64,000 nt of DNA from Bradyrhizobium forestalis. Lineage in GTDB: Bacteria; Pseudomonadota; Alphaproteobacteria; Rhizobiales; Xanthobacteraceae. Below the pieces are notes generated by a model that made no database searches, had not been told where the DNA came from, and saw nothing but the letters and a program-made list of their open reading frames with translations. The first letter of the stretch is position 1. The number at the start of each line of letters is the position of its first letter. Shown one piece after another: positions 45,686-55,567 of the stretch. The stretch is from positions 1-64,000 of the forward strand of contig NZ_PGVG01000014.1 of assembly GCF_002795245.1 (NCBI RefSeq), written 5' to 3'. The position numbers were made by a program, and so were the translations under genes.

Positions 45686-47410
45686 ATGTCGCAGGGTCGC
45701 CCCCAGCCTGTCCCGCAGCAGCCAGACCTCCTCACGGTCGATTCGCTGCGTGTTTCCTTCGGGCGCGGCATCGCCGAGAACACGGTCGTGCGCAGCATAT
45801 CCTTCTCCGTCCGACCGGGACAGTGTCTTGCGATTGTCGGTGAATCCGGCTCGGGCAAGAGCGTGACTGCGCGGTCTCTCATAGGCCTTGCTGGTCGCTA
45901 CGCCAATGTTCATGCACGCCAGCTAAGATTCGGCGGGACGGACCTAATCGGCCTTAGCGATCGTGCCTGGCGGCGCATCCGCGGCACCGAGATTGGCTTT
46001 GTATTACAGGATGCACTTGTCTCGCTTGACCCGCTTCGCCGGATCGGCAAAGAGGTTGGTGAAGGCTTGATCCTCCACGGTGCGGTATCATCACGCGAGG
46101 AGCTCGCGCAGCGCGTCATTGCTCTCCTTAAGCTCGTCGGTGTCCCTGAGCCCGAGACCAAGGCCGAGCAGCGGCCGCATCAATTATCCGGCGGCCAGCG
46201 TCAACGGGCTCTCATCGCTTCGGCACTTGCACTCGATCCGCGCATCCTGATCGCAGACGAACCGACGACCGCGCTCGACGTGACGGCGCAAGCTCATGTG
46301 CTGGCACTGCTCGAGGAGACCAAAACGAGGGGCAAGGCTCTGATCCTGATCAGTCACGATCTGGCAGTGGTCTCCCACGTGGCGGATGAGATCCTCGTCA
46401 TGCGAGGAGGCGAGGTCGTCGAACGCGGTAACGCCGTCCAGATATTCAAAGATCCCGTGCACCCTTATACTAAGCAGCTGCTGGACGCGGTGCCATCAGG
46501 CCGGCCGCGCGGCTCTCGCCTCTCACCATCGACTATTGTGCGTTCGCCTGCCCGGCAAACGCAGCTAGCCGTGCAATCGCCGCCGAAATCTGGTCCCATC
46601 CTGCTCGAAGCGACAAGTCTGGTGAAGCGCTTCAAGGGCCCGGATGGCACTTTACGGGCGGCTGTGGACGGCGTCTCCTTCGAACTGCGATCCGGCGAGA
46701 CTTTGGGCATCGTGGGTGAGTCCGGATCCGGAAAGTCAACGATGGCGCGCATGCTCCTGGCGCTCGACGAGCCTGACGAGGGAGCCGTTCAGTTTGCAGG
46801 CCGGCCTTGGACCACGCTCGCCGAGCGCGAACGGCGGGCTCGGCGGCGGTCGCTATCGATCATTTACCAGGATCCTCTTGGCTCGTTTGATCCACGTTGG
46901 ACGGTCGGACGCATCATATCCGACAGCCTTTCGAGCGACGTTGAGACACGGCGCAAGCGGCAGGAGCGTGTTATCGAGCTGCTCGATCTGGTCGGGCTAT
47001 CCAAGGCCTTGCTGGACCGACGACCGCTCGAGCTCTCGGGCGGTCAGCGCCAGCGCGTTGCGATCGCACGCGCGATCGCACCGAATCCTGCCGTAATCGT
47101 CTGCGATGAGCCGGTTTCGGCCCTCGACGTCTCGATTCAGGCCCAGGTCTTGGACCTGCTCGGCTATCTGAGAGACCACCTCGGCGTAAGTTATCTTTTC
47201 ATCTCGCATGATCTCAGTGTTGTTCGTCATATCAGCGATCGCGTCATAGTTATGCGTCGGGGGAGAATTGTCGATAGTGGCGCCACTGACGAGATATTTC
47301 GTAATCCACAGTCTGAATATACCAAGAGCCTTATCGCCGCCATGCCGCGTCTTGTGCGGGACCAGCGGATAGGTCATTCAGCTACGATCCTCGAAGAAGG
47401 CATCGCATGA
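45686..47410 (+). CDS. Fused ABC ATPase with two nucleotide-binding domains (DppD-DppF type)
   Basis: A 574-residue protein with two complete ATPase domains. Walker A GESGSGKS occurs at residues about 52-59 and again near 346. Signature motifs are LSGGQRQRALIASAL and LSGGQRQRVAIARAI, and Walker B regions ILIADEPTTALD and VIVCDEPVSALD. Both halves have the peptide-transporter tail. The fusion of DppD and DppF into one chain is common in alpha-proteobacteria. ATG follows the previous stop directly, with AAGGAAAAAGGTG before it. It completes the operon. Confidence 0.95.
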   Translation: MSQGRPQPVPQQPDLLTVDSLRVSFGRGIAENTVVRSISFSVRPGQCLAIVGESGSGKSVTARSLIGLAGRYANVHARQLRFGGTDLIGLSDRAWRRIRGTEIGFVLQDALVSLDPLRRIGKEVGEGLILHGAVSSREELAQRVIALLKLVGVPEPETKAEQRPHQLSGGQRQRALIASALALDPRILIADEPTTALDVTAQAHVLALLEETKTRGKALILISHDLAVVSHVADEILVMRGGEVVERGNAVQIFKDPVHPYTKQLLDAVPSGRPRGSRLSPSTIVRSPARQTQLAVQSPPKSGPILLEATSLVKRFKGPDGTLRAAVDGVSFELRSGETLGIVGESGSGKSTMARMLLALDEPDEGAVQFAGRPWTTLAERERRARRRSLSIIYQDPLGSFDPRWTVGRIISDSLSSDVETRRKRQERVIELLDLVGLSKALLDRRPLELSGGQRQRVAIARAIAPNPAVIVCDEPVSALDVSIQAQVLDLLGYLRDHLGVSYLFISHDLSVVRHISDRVIVMRRGRIVDSGATDEIFRNPQSEYTKSLIAAMPRLVRDQRIGHSATILEEGIA

Positions 47411-48304
47411 ACGCCTTCGAATTCGATCCTTTATGATAAAATTGTCTATCTCCAATCGCGGGGCATTCGCCTTTGCGCACCGAGTTGGTCACGATTAGCG
47501 CTCGTTCATCGCGCGACCGTCAGTCTGTGGCACGGGTTCCCGCTAGATGGACTGGTCGGCGCGCGGAGCAGAGTTAGCCGAGTTCGAACGCTCGCTAACC
47601 GTGAGGTCGGCGATCCGCAATTGTCGGATTGCAAGTTATCGATTGCATGCCCGCTAGGACGGGCGGCTCTTGTGCTCGTGCAGACGAGCTCGCAATCTTC
47701 GCTTTCACGATAGCGTTGTCGATCATGGTGCGGTCCCTGACAACGAGAGCGTGTTTGTCAGGTTCAAGACAGTCGGCATCACTATCGATTTCATGACGCC
47801 TATTCAGCCCTTAATTGCGACTGATGCGGCTGGCACGGTCATTGCTATCGGAAATGAGGTAACGCCGAGTAGGGCTGACTTCAGCCCTGTGAACGATCAC
47901 TTATCCGCCCGGAAGCCGTGGGTCCATTCTGAAAAAGGAGCAAGACCTTGAAGTTTTCGCATTCGGTTTGATGGAGAGCGATTTGGATTTGACTATAAGA
48001 ACCGACGAGCCAAACCGCAACTTCTGGACATATCGACACTGTCAAACGACCGTTGCGTGGTCAGCGTCGCCGGGCTCGGTGAACAGTCTCAGCGAGCCGC
48101 AGTGGGAGCGCATGACTAGAATTCGGCTGACGTGCTCAAGCGTGCCGGCTGCGGAGGTCACCGACACAATAGGCACCTCATCGACGCATCGTGTCGCCAT
48201 TTCGCCGACGAGTTCGCCACAGGTCGCATAGCGTACCTCCAAGGCGCAGCAAAAAGAGGTCAATAACAGGCCCCCCGTAATCCGGGCAATACGGAATCGT
48301 GGTC
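47411..48304. other. Gene-poor stretch
   Basis: About 890 bases between the ABC operon and the pentapeptide gene. No supported gene, terminator or tts box. Confidence 0.4.
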
Positions 48305-49786
48305 ATGTCGCAAACGATCGGCGCTGATAGCGCGTGCACCGCGAATGAAGGGGCAGAGCACTGGTCAGATCCGAAAAACAACCTTTCATCAGATGGCGAC
48401 TTTGTTCGGTACTGGAGCCGAGCTGCCGATCGGCTGCGCGCGGTGGCCGCCGTCGGGTGGCGAACCGAAGAGGCGATCAGAAGGACTGGGATTGGCTTGC
48501 AGCTATCCTCCGAGGACTTTAATGGTCTCGACCTGTCAGAATTCCCGTTGCGACGCTGTACCCTCAATCGTGCGCAGCTCTACGGAGCCAAATTGGACCG
48601 AGCAGACCTTTCTGGGGCGAATCTTATCTGTCCGGGGCTAGAGAGAGCAAGTTTCCGCGGGGCCAAGCTCGATTTTGCATATATGCACGCGCTCGCTGCG
48701 CAGGTCTGCGACTTCGATGATGCCAGTCTGCGCAATGTAGTTGATGCAACCGGCAGTCTATTTCACGGTTGCAGCATGAAAAGGACACGCTTTGACAACG
48801 CCATGCTCAGCGGGCTTCTCGCTTATCAATGCGACGCGAGTGATGCTGTATTTGATGGCGCGGAGCTACAGGGCTCGACCATCAATGAATGTTTCCTTCC
48901 ATCCGCTTCCTTCCGCTTTGCCAAGCTGAGCCAACTCACGATCACGAAAGCGCATCTGACGTCTTGCTCGTTCGTCCAGTCAAAGGGGGACTGTTTATCG
49001 ATCGTGCGTCCCACCTCGGTCGATGGTCTTGTCCTGGAAGGCGCTCATCTTCCGTATCTGAGACTCTCAAAGGTAAGCGGCCGCATTGCAGCGAGAGCCA
49101 TGAGCGCACCATTTGCTGATATTCACCTGTCAAATCTTCCAAATGCAGAGCTTGAGCAGGCAGACTTGAGCCAGGCGCGGCTTGTGTCCGTAAGCTTGTC
49201 CAACGCAAACCTCGTCGGTGCCGTGCTCAACGGTGCATCCATTCATTCCTGCCAGCTCGACGGAGCGGACCTGTCTCTGGCATCAGGCGAATGCATTTCG
49301 ATAACAGAGAGCACAATGCGAGCCGCCAAATTATCGAGCTTTCGTGGCCGCTGTGCCTTTGTGCGCGACTGCGATCTCGAACGCGCAGACCTATCCAATG
49401 CTTATCTCTATAGGTCGATGATCACCGGTGATCCCCCGCAATCAATGGCACTGGATGAGGCAAATCTCGAAGGATCGAATCTCGTTCAGGCATATCTGGC
49501 CGCAGGAATGACGAGAACCAATCTGGAGGCAACGCGGGCCGCGTACGTTCGCATGAACCAATCGTCCTTGCGCGAGGCGAACCTGAGTGGGATGTCGCCG
49601 TTCCAGGCCAGCTTGGTAAAGGTCGACTTTTCGGGCGCTAAGATAACCACATTCGAGCCACCGTTCTTTGCAGACCGATGTCCGGGCCTACAGGCCGCTT
49701 TGAAGGGGGATCAGCCACGCGAGCCATCAAGCTACCTAACTGAATTCTCATCGTTGATCAGACGGGGTCGAGAAGGGTCCACCTGA
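48305..49786 (+). CDS. Pentapeptide-repeat protein
   Basis: A 493-residue protein with many A(D/N)LxX-type repeats forming a right-handed beta helix: LNRAQLYGAKLDRADLSGAN, ELEQADLSQARLVSVSLSNA and DLERADLSNAYLYRS. The first 60 residues are non-repetitive, with a Ser/Asn-rich start (MSQTIGADSACTANEGAEHW). The beta helix has interruptions around residues 200-270. No membrane segment or signal peptide. Pentapeptide proteins may mimic DNA (gyrase protection), act as immunity proteins, or serve as type III substrates, and nothing here decides between these. No tts box was found in the 400 bases upstream. ATG 48305 is preferred to GTG 48299. Confidence 0.85.
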   Translation: MSQTIGADSACTANEGAEHWSDPKNNLSSDGDFVRYWSRAADRLRAVAAVGWRTEEAIRRTGIGLQLSSEDFNGLDLSEFPLRRCTLNRAQLYGAKLDRADLSGANLICPGLERASFRGAKLDFAYMHALAAQVCDFDDASLRNVVDATGSLFHGCSMKRTRFDNAMLSGLLAYQCDASDAVFDGAELQGSTINECFLPSASFRFAKLSQLTITKAHLTSCSFVQSKGDCLSIVRPTSVDGLVLEGAHLPYLRLSKVSGRIAARAMSAPFADIHLSNLPNAELEQADLSQARLVSVSLSNANLVGAVLNGASIHSCQLDGADLSLASGECISITESTMRAAKLSSFRGRCAFVRDCDLERADLSNAYLYRSMITGDPPQSMALDEANLEGSNLVQAYLAAGMTRTNLEATRAAYVRMNQSSLREANLSGMSPFQASLVKVDFSGAKITTFEPPFFADRCPGLQAALKGDQPREPSSYLTEFSSLIRRGREGST

Positions 49787-49980
49787 CGGCTTTGGAGACT
49801 GCGGAATGCAGTGTCGGTGAGCTTAGGACAGCTTTGGGCGGTCGTCCGGGCTGTGAGCGAGCGCTAAAGCGCTATGGGGGTATTGGCATTGCCGGCGGAT
49901 AGGAGAGGCAGGGCAGACTTTCTGCGCGATCGGACCAATCAGATCGCTCTTTGGGCGTTCAAAGAGACTGGAGTAGGAAA

Positions 49981-50862
49981 ATGCATCTGGCATGTCTTTC
50001 CGCAGGTAAAGCGTTCATCCGGGAGGTGGCGAGAACAGGGCAGACAATCGGGACGGTACATACTCTCGGCGCCCTGCATCTTGGGCATGCAGAACTGATC
50101 AGAAGGGCGGCATCGGAGAATGACGTCGCGATCGTCACAGTCTACCCGAACAAGATCCAGCTTAGACCAGGTGGGAGCTACGATTTCAATTTGGACGAGG
50201 ATATTGGACTTGCATTGCGTTCGGGAGCAACTGCCGTGATTTCCTCCAACGACGCCGAAATGTTCCCGCCTGGCTATCGAACCTTTATATCGCAAGGCGA
50301 CTGTCATTTGCGTTTAGGGGGGCGTGATGCGTATTTGAAGGAAGCCGTTACCGGGGCAGTCCGCTGGATCTGCTATGCAAGGCCAACTCGCAGCTACTTC
50401 GGCTTAAAAGATATCGGTCAGGCGATCCTGGTGAAGCGCGCCGTCGCAGACCTCCTTCTGGATTGCGAGATAAGGTTTGTGCCGACCGTGAGATACAAGA
50501 ACGGAGTGCCTATTTCGTCGCGTTTGAGGCGATTTGGCCGTTCCGAGCTTGATGAGCTGTCGTGTCTCTTCACAGCACTCAACCATTCGAGGAAAGAGAT
50601 CGCCCACGGGGTATCTAGCGTCAAGGATCTGGTCGCGTCGGCTACATCTCAGATCAAGTTCCGACACTTTAAGCTCGATTTTGTTCGAATCGTCGGCGCC
50701 GACAACTTCGAAGACCTGGAGCAAGTCAAGATCCCTTTCATAATCTTTGGAGCGGCAACGGCTCATGGTCTCAGGATCTTCGATAATATCTACGTTCCAG
50801 ATCAGGATACCCTCATGAAGGGTCCTTCGGATATCTGGATCGATCTGCCTGAACAGTCCTAG
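49981..50862 (+). CDS. PanC-like pantoate-amine ligase (divergent pantothenate synthetase paralogue)
   Basis: A 293-residue protein of the PanC nucleotidyltransferase family. The HxGH motif is in GTVHTLGALHLGHAELIRRA (canonical VPTMGALHEGH). The KMSKS-like region corresponds to VPISSRLRRFGRSELDEL, with SSR retained. Family marks include VAIVTVYPNKIQLRPGG and KDIGQAILVKRAVADLL (canonical KDxQQxxxxR). Several strongly conserved PanC residues appear changed: FVNPxQF is YPNKIQL, and GEKDFQQ is GLKDIGQ. This points to an altered carboxylate or amine substrate. GGAGTAGGAAA precedes ATG 49981. No panB gene is near. It lies upstream of a P450 and an SMR-type gene on the same strand. Confidence 0.85.
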   Translation: MHLACLSAGKAFIREVARTGQTIGTVHTLGALHLGHAELIRRAASENDVAIVTVYPNKIQLRPGGSYDFNLDEDIGLALRSGATAVISSNDAEMFPPGYRTFISQGDCHLRLGGRDAYLKEAVTGAVRWICYARPTRSYFGLKDIGQAILVKRAVADLLLDCEIRFVPTVRYKNGVPISSRLRRFGRSELDELSCLFTALNHSRKEIAHGVSSVKDLVASATSQIKFRHFKLDFVRIVGADNFEDLEQVKIPFIIFGAATAHGLRIFDNIYVPDQDTLMKGPSDIWIDLPEQS

Positions 50863-51185
50863 CCAGACGATTATTCATCCATGACCTTGAGAAAGCTATC
50901 CGCTCCGGCCGTATCCCAAGGCGAGGGTCGCCTTATGAAGGTGTACTAGGCTTGATGTTGCCTCCAGCGCATAGCGATCTCTAACCAGCGCTGAGAGCGC
51001 TCACTGATCCATTGAGTAGATCGACTTGGAAAGTCAATACGATCCTTACTGCCCGACGTGGTAGGGCGAGGCTAGCTGCACTGTGAGGTAGCCTGGTCGA
51101 GCGGCCCGTCGCAGCTAAGCGCTGCGGTAGCTCGAAGCGATGAATCGCGCCACACCGCAAACTCTCGAGAGCGGAATCTGCAGAG
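50863..51185. other. Intergenic region between panC-like and P450 genes
   Basis: About 320 bases with no supported gene. The P450 gene could have its own promoter here. No clear terminator. Confidence 0.4.
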
Positions 51186-52433
51186 ATGATCATGACAAGG
51201 CGATCGGAAGATTATGGGGCTGAGGCTTCGTGTGTTATCCCGTTGAGCAAGCTGGATGTAAGCGAGGGCAAGCGCTTTCAAGACGACAGCATATGGACCT
51301 GCTTCGAGCGGTTGCGAAAGGAAGATCCCGTTCACTACTGTCAAGACAGCGCTCATGGTCCATATTGGTCCGTAACGAAATACCGGGATATCGTAGCCGT
51401 AGACACAAACCACAAAGCGTTCTCGTCAGAGCAAGGTGTCACTATTGTCGACGTGCCTGGCGAGCACTGGACCCCGAGTTTCATCAAGATGGGGCCTCCA
51501 AAGCACGCCGAGCAGCGCAATACCGTGAGCCCGATCGTCGGACCGGAAAGCTTGACGAAGCTCGAAAGCTTGATCCGATCTCGGGTCAGGGCGATTCTCG
51601 CGGGCTTGCCGCGCAATGAGGCCTTCAACTGGGTGGACATGGTGTCCATAGAGTTGACGACGCAAATGCTCGCCACGCTGTTCGACTTCCCATTTGAGGA
51701 TCGGCGACTGCTGACCTATTGGTCAAACGTCGCTGTTACAGCTCCGAAAGCAGGCCATGCAATCGACAGCTGGGACAAGCGAAGCACCATCTTGTCCGAG
51801 TGCCTGGACTATTTCACCAGGCTTTGGAACGAGCGCATCAAAGCCGAGCCGCGCCTCGACCTGATTTCCTTGATGGCGCATTCGCCTGCCACCCGCCAGA
51901 TGGAGCCGAGTGAGTTTCTCGGAAATCTGATTCTGCTGATCGTTGGGGGCAATGACACCACGCGCAACTCAATTACCGGCGGCCTGCTGTTCATGAATCA
52001 GTACCCCTCCGAACTGCGAAAACTAATTGACAATCCCGAGCTTATCTCAAGCGCCGTGTCCGAGATTATTCGGTACCAGACGCCAATCGCACATATGCGC
52101 CGTACCGCCGCGATCGACAGCATCGTAGGTGGAAAACAGATCAGGAAAGGCGACAAGGTCGTCATGTGGTACATCTCCGGTAACAGGGACGAAGAGATCA
52201 TTGAGAACGCCAACAGTTTCGTGATCGATCGCAAAAATGTGAGGCAACATCTCTCGTTTGGATTCGGCATCCATCGCTGTCTTGGTCGACATCTTGCGGA
52301 GCTGCAGTTGAGAGTTCTCTGGGAAGAGATTTTGTCTGCGGGATTGTGGTTCGAGGTCGTCGGCGAACCCGAGCGGATTGCCTCTAACTTCGTGCACGGC
52401 TATTCCGCTCTCCCCGTGCGGATTGCAGCCTAG
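51186..52433 (+). CDS. Cytochrome P450
   Basis: A 415-residue soluble bacterial P450. The haem-binding loop is FGFGIHRCLGRHLAELQLRV with the axial Cys. The I-helix is LLIVGGNDTTRNSITGGLLF (oxygen-binding Asp-Thr-Thr), and the ExxR motif is SEIIRYQTPIAHMRRTAA. It needs ferredoxin and a reductase, which are not in this window. It is intact. The neighbouring PanC-like ligase and small transporter suggest it tailors a small molecule. The subfamily is not assigned; similarity to symbiosis-island P450s of rhizobia is likely but not verified. Confidence 0.93.
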   Translation: MIMTRRSEDYGAEASCVIPLSKLDVSEGKRFQDDSIWTCFERLRKEDPVHYCQDSAHGPYWSVTKYRDIVAVDTNHKAFSSEQGVTIVDVPGEHWTPSFIKMGPPKHAEQRNTVSPIVGPESLTKLESLIRSRVRAILAGLPRNEAFNWVDMVSIELTTQMLATLFDFPFEDRRLLTYWSNVAVTAPKAGHAIDSWDKRSTILSECLDYFTRLWNERIKAEPRLDLISLMAHSPATRQMEPSEFLGNLILLIVGGNDTTRNSITGGLLFMNQYPSELRKLIDNPELISSAVSEIIRYQTPIAHMRRTAAIDSIVGGKQIRKGDKVVMWYISGNRDEEIIENANSFVIDRKNVRQHLSFGFGIHRCLGRHLAELQLRVLWEEILSAGLWFEVVGEPERIASNFVHGYSALPVRIAA

Positions 52434-52715
52434 GCTCAAATTGCTCTGCTCACGCAGAGGGCAGGCGGCGGGCGGGCTTGTCCTGAACCTCTTTGGTTTC
52501 TGCAAGCAATGCCAGACGGGGTGATCGACGAGAAACAATGCTGTATATCGGAAGCTAACTACCGGCCCGGCAGACGCTTAGAAGGACCTGCGAGAAGCGA
52601 CAAGTGAGGCGCGCGTCTCGAGTCGCAAACGCTTGGCATGCCGAAAATTGAACCTCAACGGCTACTCCGATGCAGGTCTCCGGGCCACCTCGAATAGCCG
52701 AAACCATAGAGGCCA

Positions 52716-53069
52716 ATGACCTTGATGTTGAGAATTGTAGCTGTGGCAGCGATTTTCCTTGGAGAAGCTCTTTCGATAGTCGCCGAGTTGATTGCCTCAA
52801 GGCAATTCGGAAAGGCCGGTGGCGATCTGGCGATGCTTTGGCCGATGTTTGTCCTGGTGAGCTTGGGTGGCATCCTCCTCGTTTTTGGATACGCGCTGGG
52901 TTACATGCATCTGAAGAATATCTGGATCATTGTCGCGATATCGCTGGGGGCCATCCTGGTCATCGAGCCGATACTCACGGTTCTGCTCTTTAGAGACGTA
53001 CCAACCGCCGGTTCGCTGATTGGGCTGGTTCTCGGTGCGTTTGGTGCGCTCGCTGCCCTATTTCTATGA
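52716..53069 (+). CDS. Small four-helix membrane protein, SMR/EmrE-like
   Basis: A 117-residue protein with four membrane helices (IVAVAAIFLGEALSIVAELI, LWPMFVLVSLGGILLVFGYA, IWIIVAISLGAILVIEPILT, SLIGLVLGAFGALAALFL). Its size, topology, the Gly-rich second half and a Glu in helix 1 (FLGEALSIVAEL) resemble EmrE-type small multidrug exporters, which need a membrane Glu. It follows the P450 gene by 280 bases on the same strand and could export the product of the cluster. Start ATG 52716 has AGAGG upstream. Other DMT-superfamily functions are possible. Confidence 0.7.
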   Translation: MTLMLRIVAVAAIFLGEALSIVAELIASRQFGKAGGDLAMLWPMFVLVSLGGILLVFGYALGYMHLKNIWIIVAISLGAILVIEPILTVLLFRDVPTAGSLIGLVLGAFGALAALFL

Positions 53070-53651
53070 AGGTGATCTGACGGAGCTTAAATGGGCGCCG
53101 GGCTTCTGCGAAATGCAGCGAGAACCGAAGCTGCGGAAGGGCGAATCTGCCGATTCGAACGGAAAAAATATCGTTGCTGATCGGCCTCTTGCACTCATCG
53201 TCATCGGTAAAAGGACCGCCGATACGCTCTCCGGCAAAGTCCTCTTACCCTTAGCACGACCAGACGGCAATCTTAGGTCTGCCAATCGATATATGCTCAT
53301 TGCCGTTTGACCATATTTTGCTTGCAAGCTGCGAACTTCCCCCAGGTTGCCTAAACGCTTCGGGATAACTTGTCCCAATTGGCCGGGATCGAACCATCGA
53401 CAAAGCGGGCGGGACTCGTACCGACGGCATCCTGCCCAGCGCACGTCCGCCGCGATCTCGTCTCAGCTGGATATAGCCGAGGCGTCCCTGGCATCGCTCT
53501 CTTCAGAAACATTGGAGCTCCGATTGAAATGGAACTCCAGGCGACATCGGCTTTCTTGTGCATCCGCAAGAACGCTTTTGGTCAGCTAGTCCTCAGTCAC
53601 GCGCTCTATCCAGACGGGCTGCACATTTGCGACTTTTATCGGAGACGAAGC
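53070..53651. other. Gene-poor stretch
   Basis: About 580 bases; a frame in phase with the next gene extends back to 53370 but shows no protein-like features. GGAG for the next gene is at its end. Confidence 0.45.
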
Positions 53652-54374
53652 ATGACAGGGATTGGCCGAGCTGGCACATCGGAGGGGCGGGCCGCAGGAG
53701 GCGACACCACCGGGGACGTAAGCCGTTCGAGCCTGGAGCCGAGGCCTTTCCCGGGAGGACTCAATCAATCCTTCGATGCCGTGATGGAGCGGATGCGCTC
53801 TGGGCCTCAAGACAGAACCGCGGCGCTTGGCAACCCAACGTCGGATGGGGCGGCGCCAACGCGGGACGAGATCAAGGCAGCAAGGCGAAAAATGACCAGC
53901 CTGCTTGTGGAGCTTGAAACCAGCCGCCGAGCGGCCACGCACGCCCAGAACTTGGAAGAGGCGCAAGAGCTGATCGATCAGGTCATCAAAGCAGGCTCAA
54001 CAGTTCTGGAGTACTACGCGGATCTGCCTGTCACTTTGGCGCGTCGCATTTTGCCCGACGATCCGGCTCGCCGGCTCCGCGATGACACGCTGGACGCGGC
54101 CGATGAATGTAACTCAGTGGCCACCCAGATTGTCTACAAGCTGGAGAAGGATAGAAAGAAAGCAACATTGGTTCTCGAGGGGATCACACCCATCGGTACG
54201 CCCGACCAGGTGAGCGAAGCGTTTAAAAGCGTGGCGAACTACTATGCAGCCTGCATGGAGTGGTGGGGAAAGAAGGTGTTGCGCTTCGAGCGGGTGCAGT
54301 CTGTCTGTGCGGCTACTGCCAGCTTGCCAAGCAGCACGCCCGAGATGCGCAAGGCCGAAGAGGCCGCACTATGA
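53652..54374 (+). CDS. Helical protein of unknown function, possible secreted effector
   Basis: A 240-residue protein starting MTGIGRAGTSEGRAAGGDTT, a Gly/Ser/Thr-rich N-terminus like that of type III substrates. The rest is charged and helical (KMTSLLVELETSRRAATHAQ, EAQELIDQVIKAGSTVLEYY, VSEAFKSVANYYAACMEWWG). No enzyme motif. ATG 53652 has GGAG seven bases upstream. Its stop overlaps a following ATG (ATGA), pointing to a translationally coupled partner, which is now broken. No tts box found within 350 bases upstream. Family unknown. Confidence 0.65.
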   Translation: MTGIGRAGTSEGRAAGGDTTGDVSRSSLEPRPFPGGLNQSFDAVMERMRSGPQDRTAALGNPTSDGAAPTRDEIKAARRKMTSLLVELETSRRAATHAQNLEEAQELIDQVIKAGSTVLEYYADLPVTLARRILPDDPARRLRDDTLDAADECNSVATQIVYKLEKDRKKATLVLEGITPIGTPDQVSEAFKSVANYYAACMEWWGKKVLRFERVQSVCAATASLPSSTPEMRKAEEAAL

Positions 54375-55567
54375 CTGCATACTGGCTGGGCTCTCAATAC
54401 GAAGTGCATGTATCTGCAAGCGCGGATCGCTCTCGCGGAGCTCTTGATTGACTTGCGAGCAAGTACGCTCGACCCAGACGTACGCGATGATCTGATGTCG
54501 GGCGGGTGCGTCTGCTCGGACCTTCATCGGGGATGTTTTTACGGCATTCGTCTCCACGTGCGACGCCGTTCTGCACCGGGATGGAGCAGTGCTCGACGCG
54601 GAGCATCGCGCAGTTCTGGAAGGAGTCATGGAGAGGCTTTCGGAATTTGCATCCGGGCTGAGCGGCATGGTTGCCAGCCTGAGGCAGGTCGGAACGGGAG
54701 CTGAAGTTCCCCTGCGGTTGCTGGACGAGATCGTGGAAGGGGCGTGGGTGACCGCGAACGAGGTCATGCGGCTGCTGGCATTGCAGCCAACTACGCCAGC
54801 CACTATTGAACCGCCGGCTTGGGCTGAGCTGCTGGAAAATACTACCGGGGTGAGCCAAGGCAATTCAGGTCGCAGAAAAGGAAAAGGAAAAGCAAAAAGG
54901 AAGGCGCGCAGCGGCTGGAGGCGAGGGAAGCTCAACGGCCAGCTCATACGAGCCGCAACTAGGCAAGCCTGATACGGCTACGGCTCCGACGCGCAGGGTT
55001 ATCGTGCGCTCCGATCTCGGGACAAAGAAAATCGCCACCACGGAGGAAGCACGCACCTCTTCCGCTGCAACCGAGTACCCCCAGATGTGGCAGGCGCCGC
55101 CGTCGGAGGATGCACTGGCGGGATTACTTGAGCGATTGGACAAGCTGCTGCAGTTCGATCTGCCGTCCCAGCAAAGGAGCGTCTCGCAAACGCGCCAGAT
55201 GAAGCCCGAGGGCGCCGAACACCTCTTGGATTGCGTAATTACGCGCTTGCAGACGCAAGCCGGAGAAATTGAGGCCTGTTGTAGGAGCGTCGCCGACGTG
55301 GCCTGCTCACCCCTTCGCAAGTTCCGTGCACGACAAGTTAACGCGGCTCAACGGGATGTTGTCCGAGCTGTAGGGACAGGCAAACTCATTGAAAGCGCGG
55401 AAATAGTCGAGGCCTCGCCGCGGCCTGCCGCAGATCCTCGCCCATGGCCTGCCGAAATTCCTCATTGCGGTAACCCACCGTGCCGGCAAGCCGGTCGAGG
55501 AAACGAGCATAGTCTTGCGCACCGGGCTCGTCGGCGAAGCCTTGCCACGTTGACTATCCCGTCTTAA
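54371..55567 (+). pseudogene. Decayed partner gene downstream of the 53652 gene
   Basis: The segment opens at ATG 54371 (MTAYWLGSQYEVHVSASADR) and stops after 26 codons. Protein-like pieces continue in other frames: DVFTAFVSTCDAVLHRDGAV with LDAEHRAVLEGVMERLSEFA and DEIVEGAWVTANEVMRLLAL (from about 54535), then VAEKEKEKQKGRRAAAGGEG and DALAGLLERLDKLLQFDLPS (from about 54870). At least two frameshifts are needed to join them. The pieces are helical and Lys/Glu/Ala-rich, as in coiled-coil proteins. It is coupled to the upstream gene and was probably part of the same operon. Identity unknown. Confidence 0.5.

Noticed and set aside
50883..50902. GAGAAAGCT match resembling a tts box upstream of the P450 gene
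   Set aside because: The GTCAG half is missing; fewer than half of the fixed positions match.
53300..53340. TTGCAAGCT stretch as a possible tts box for the 53652 gene
   Set aside because: About half of the fixed positions match, and the distance (over 300 bases) is long.
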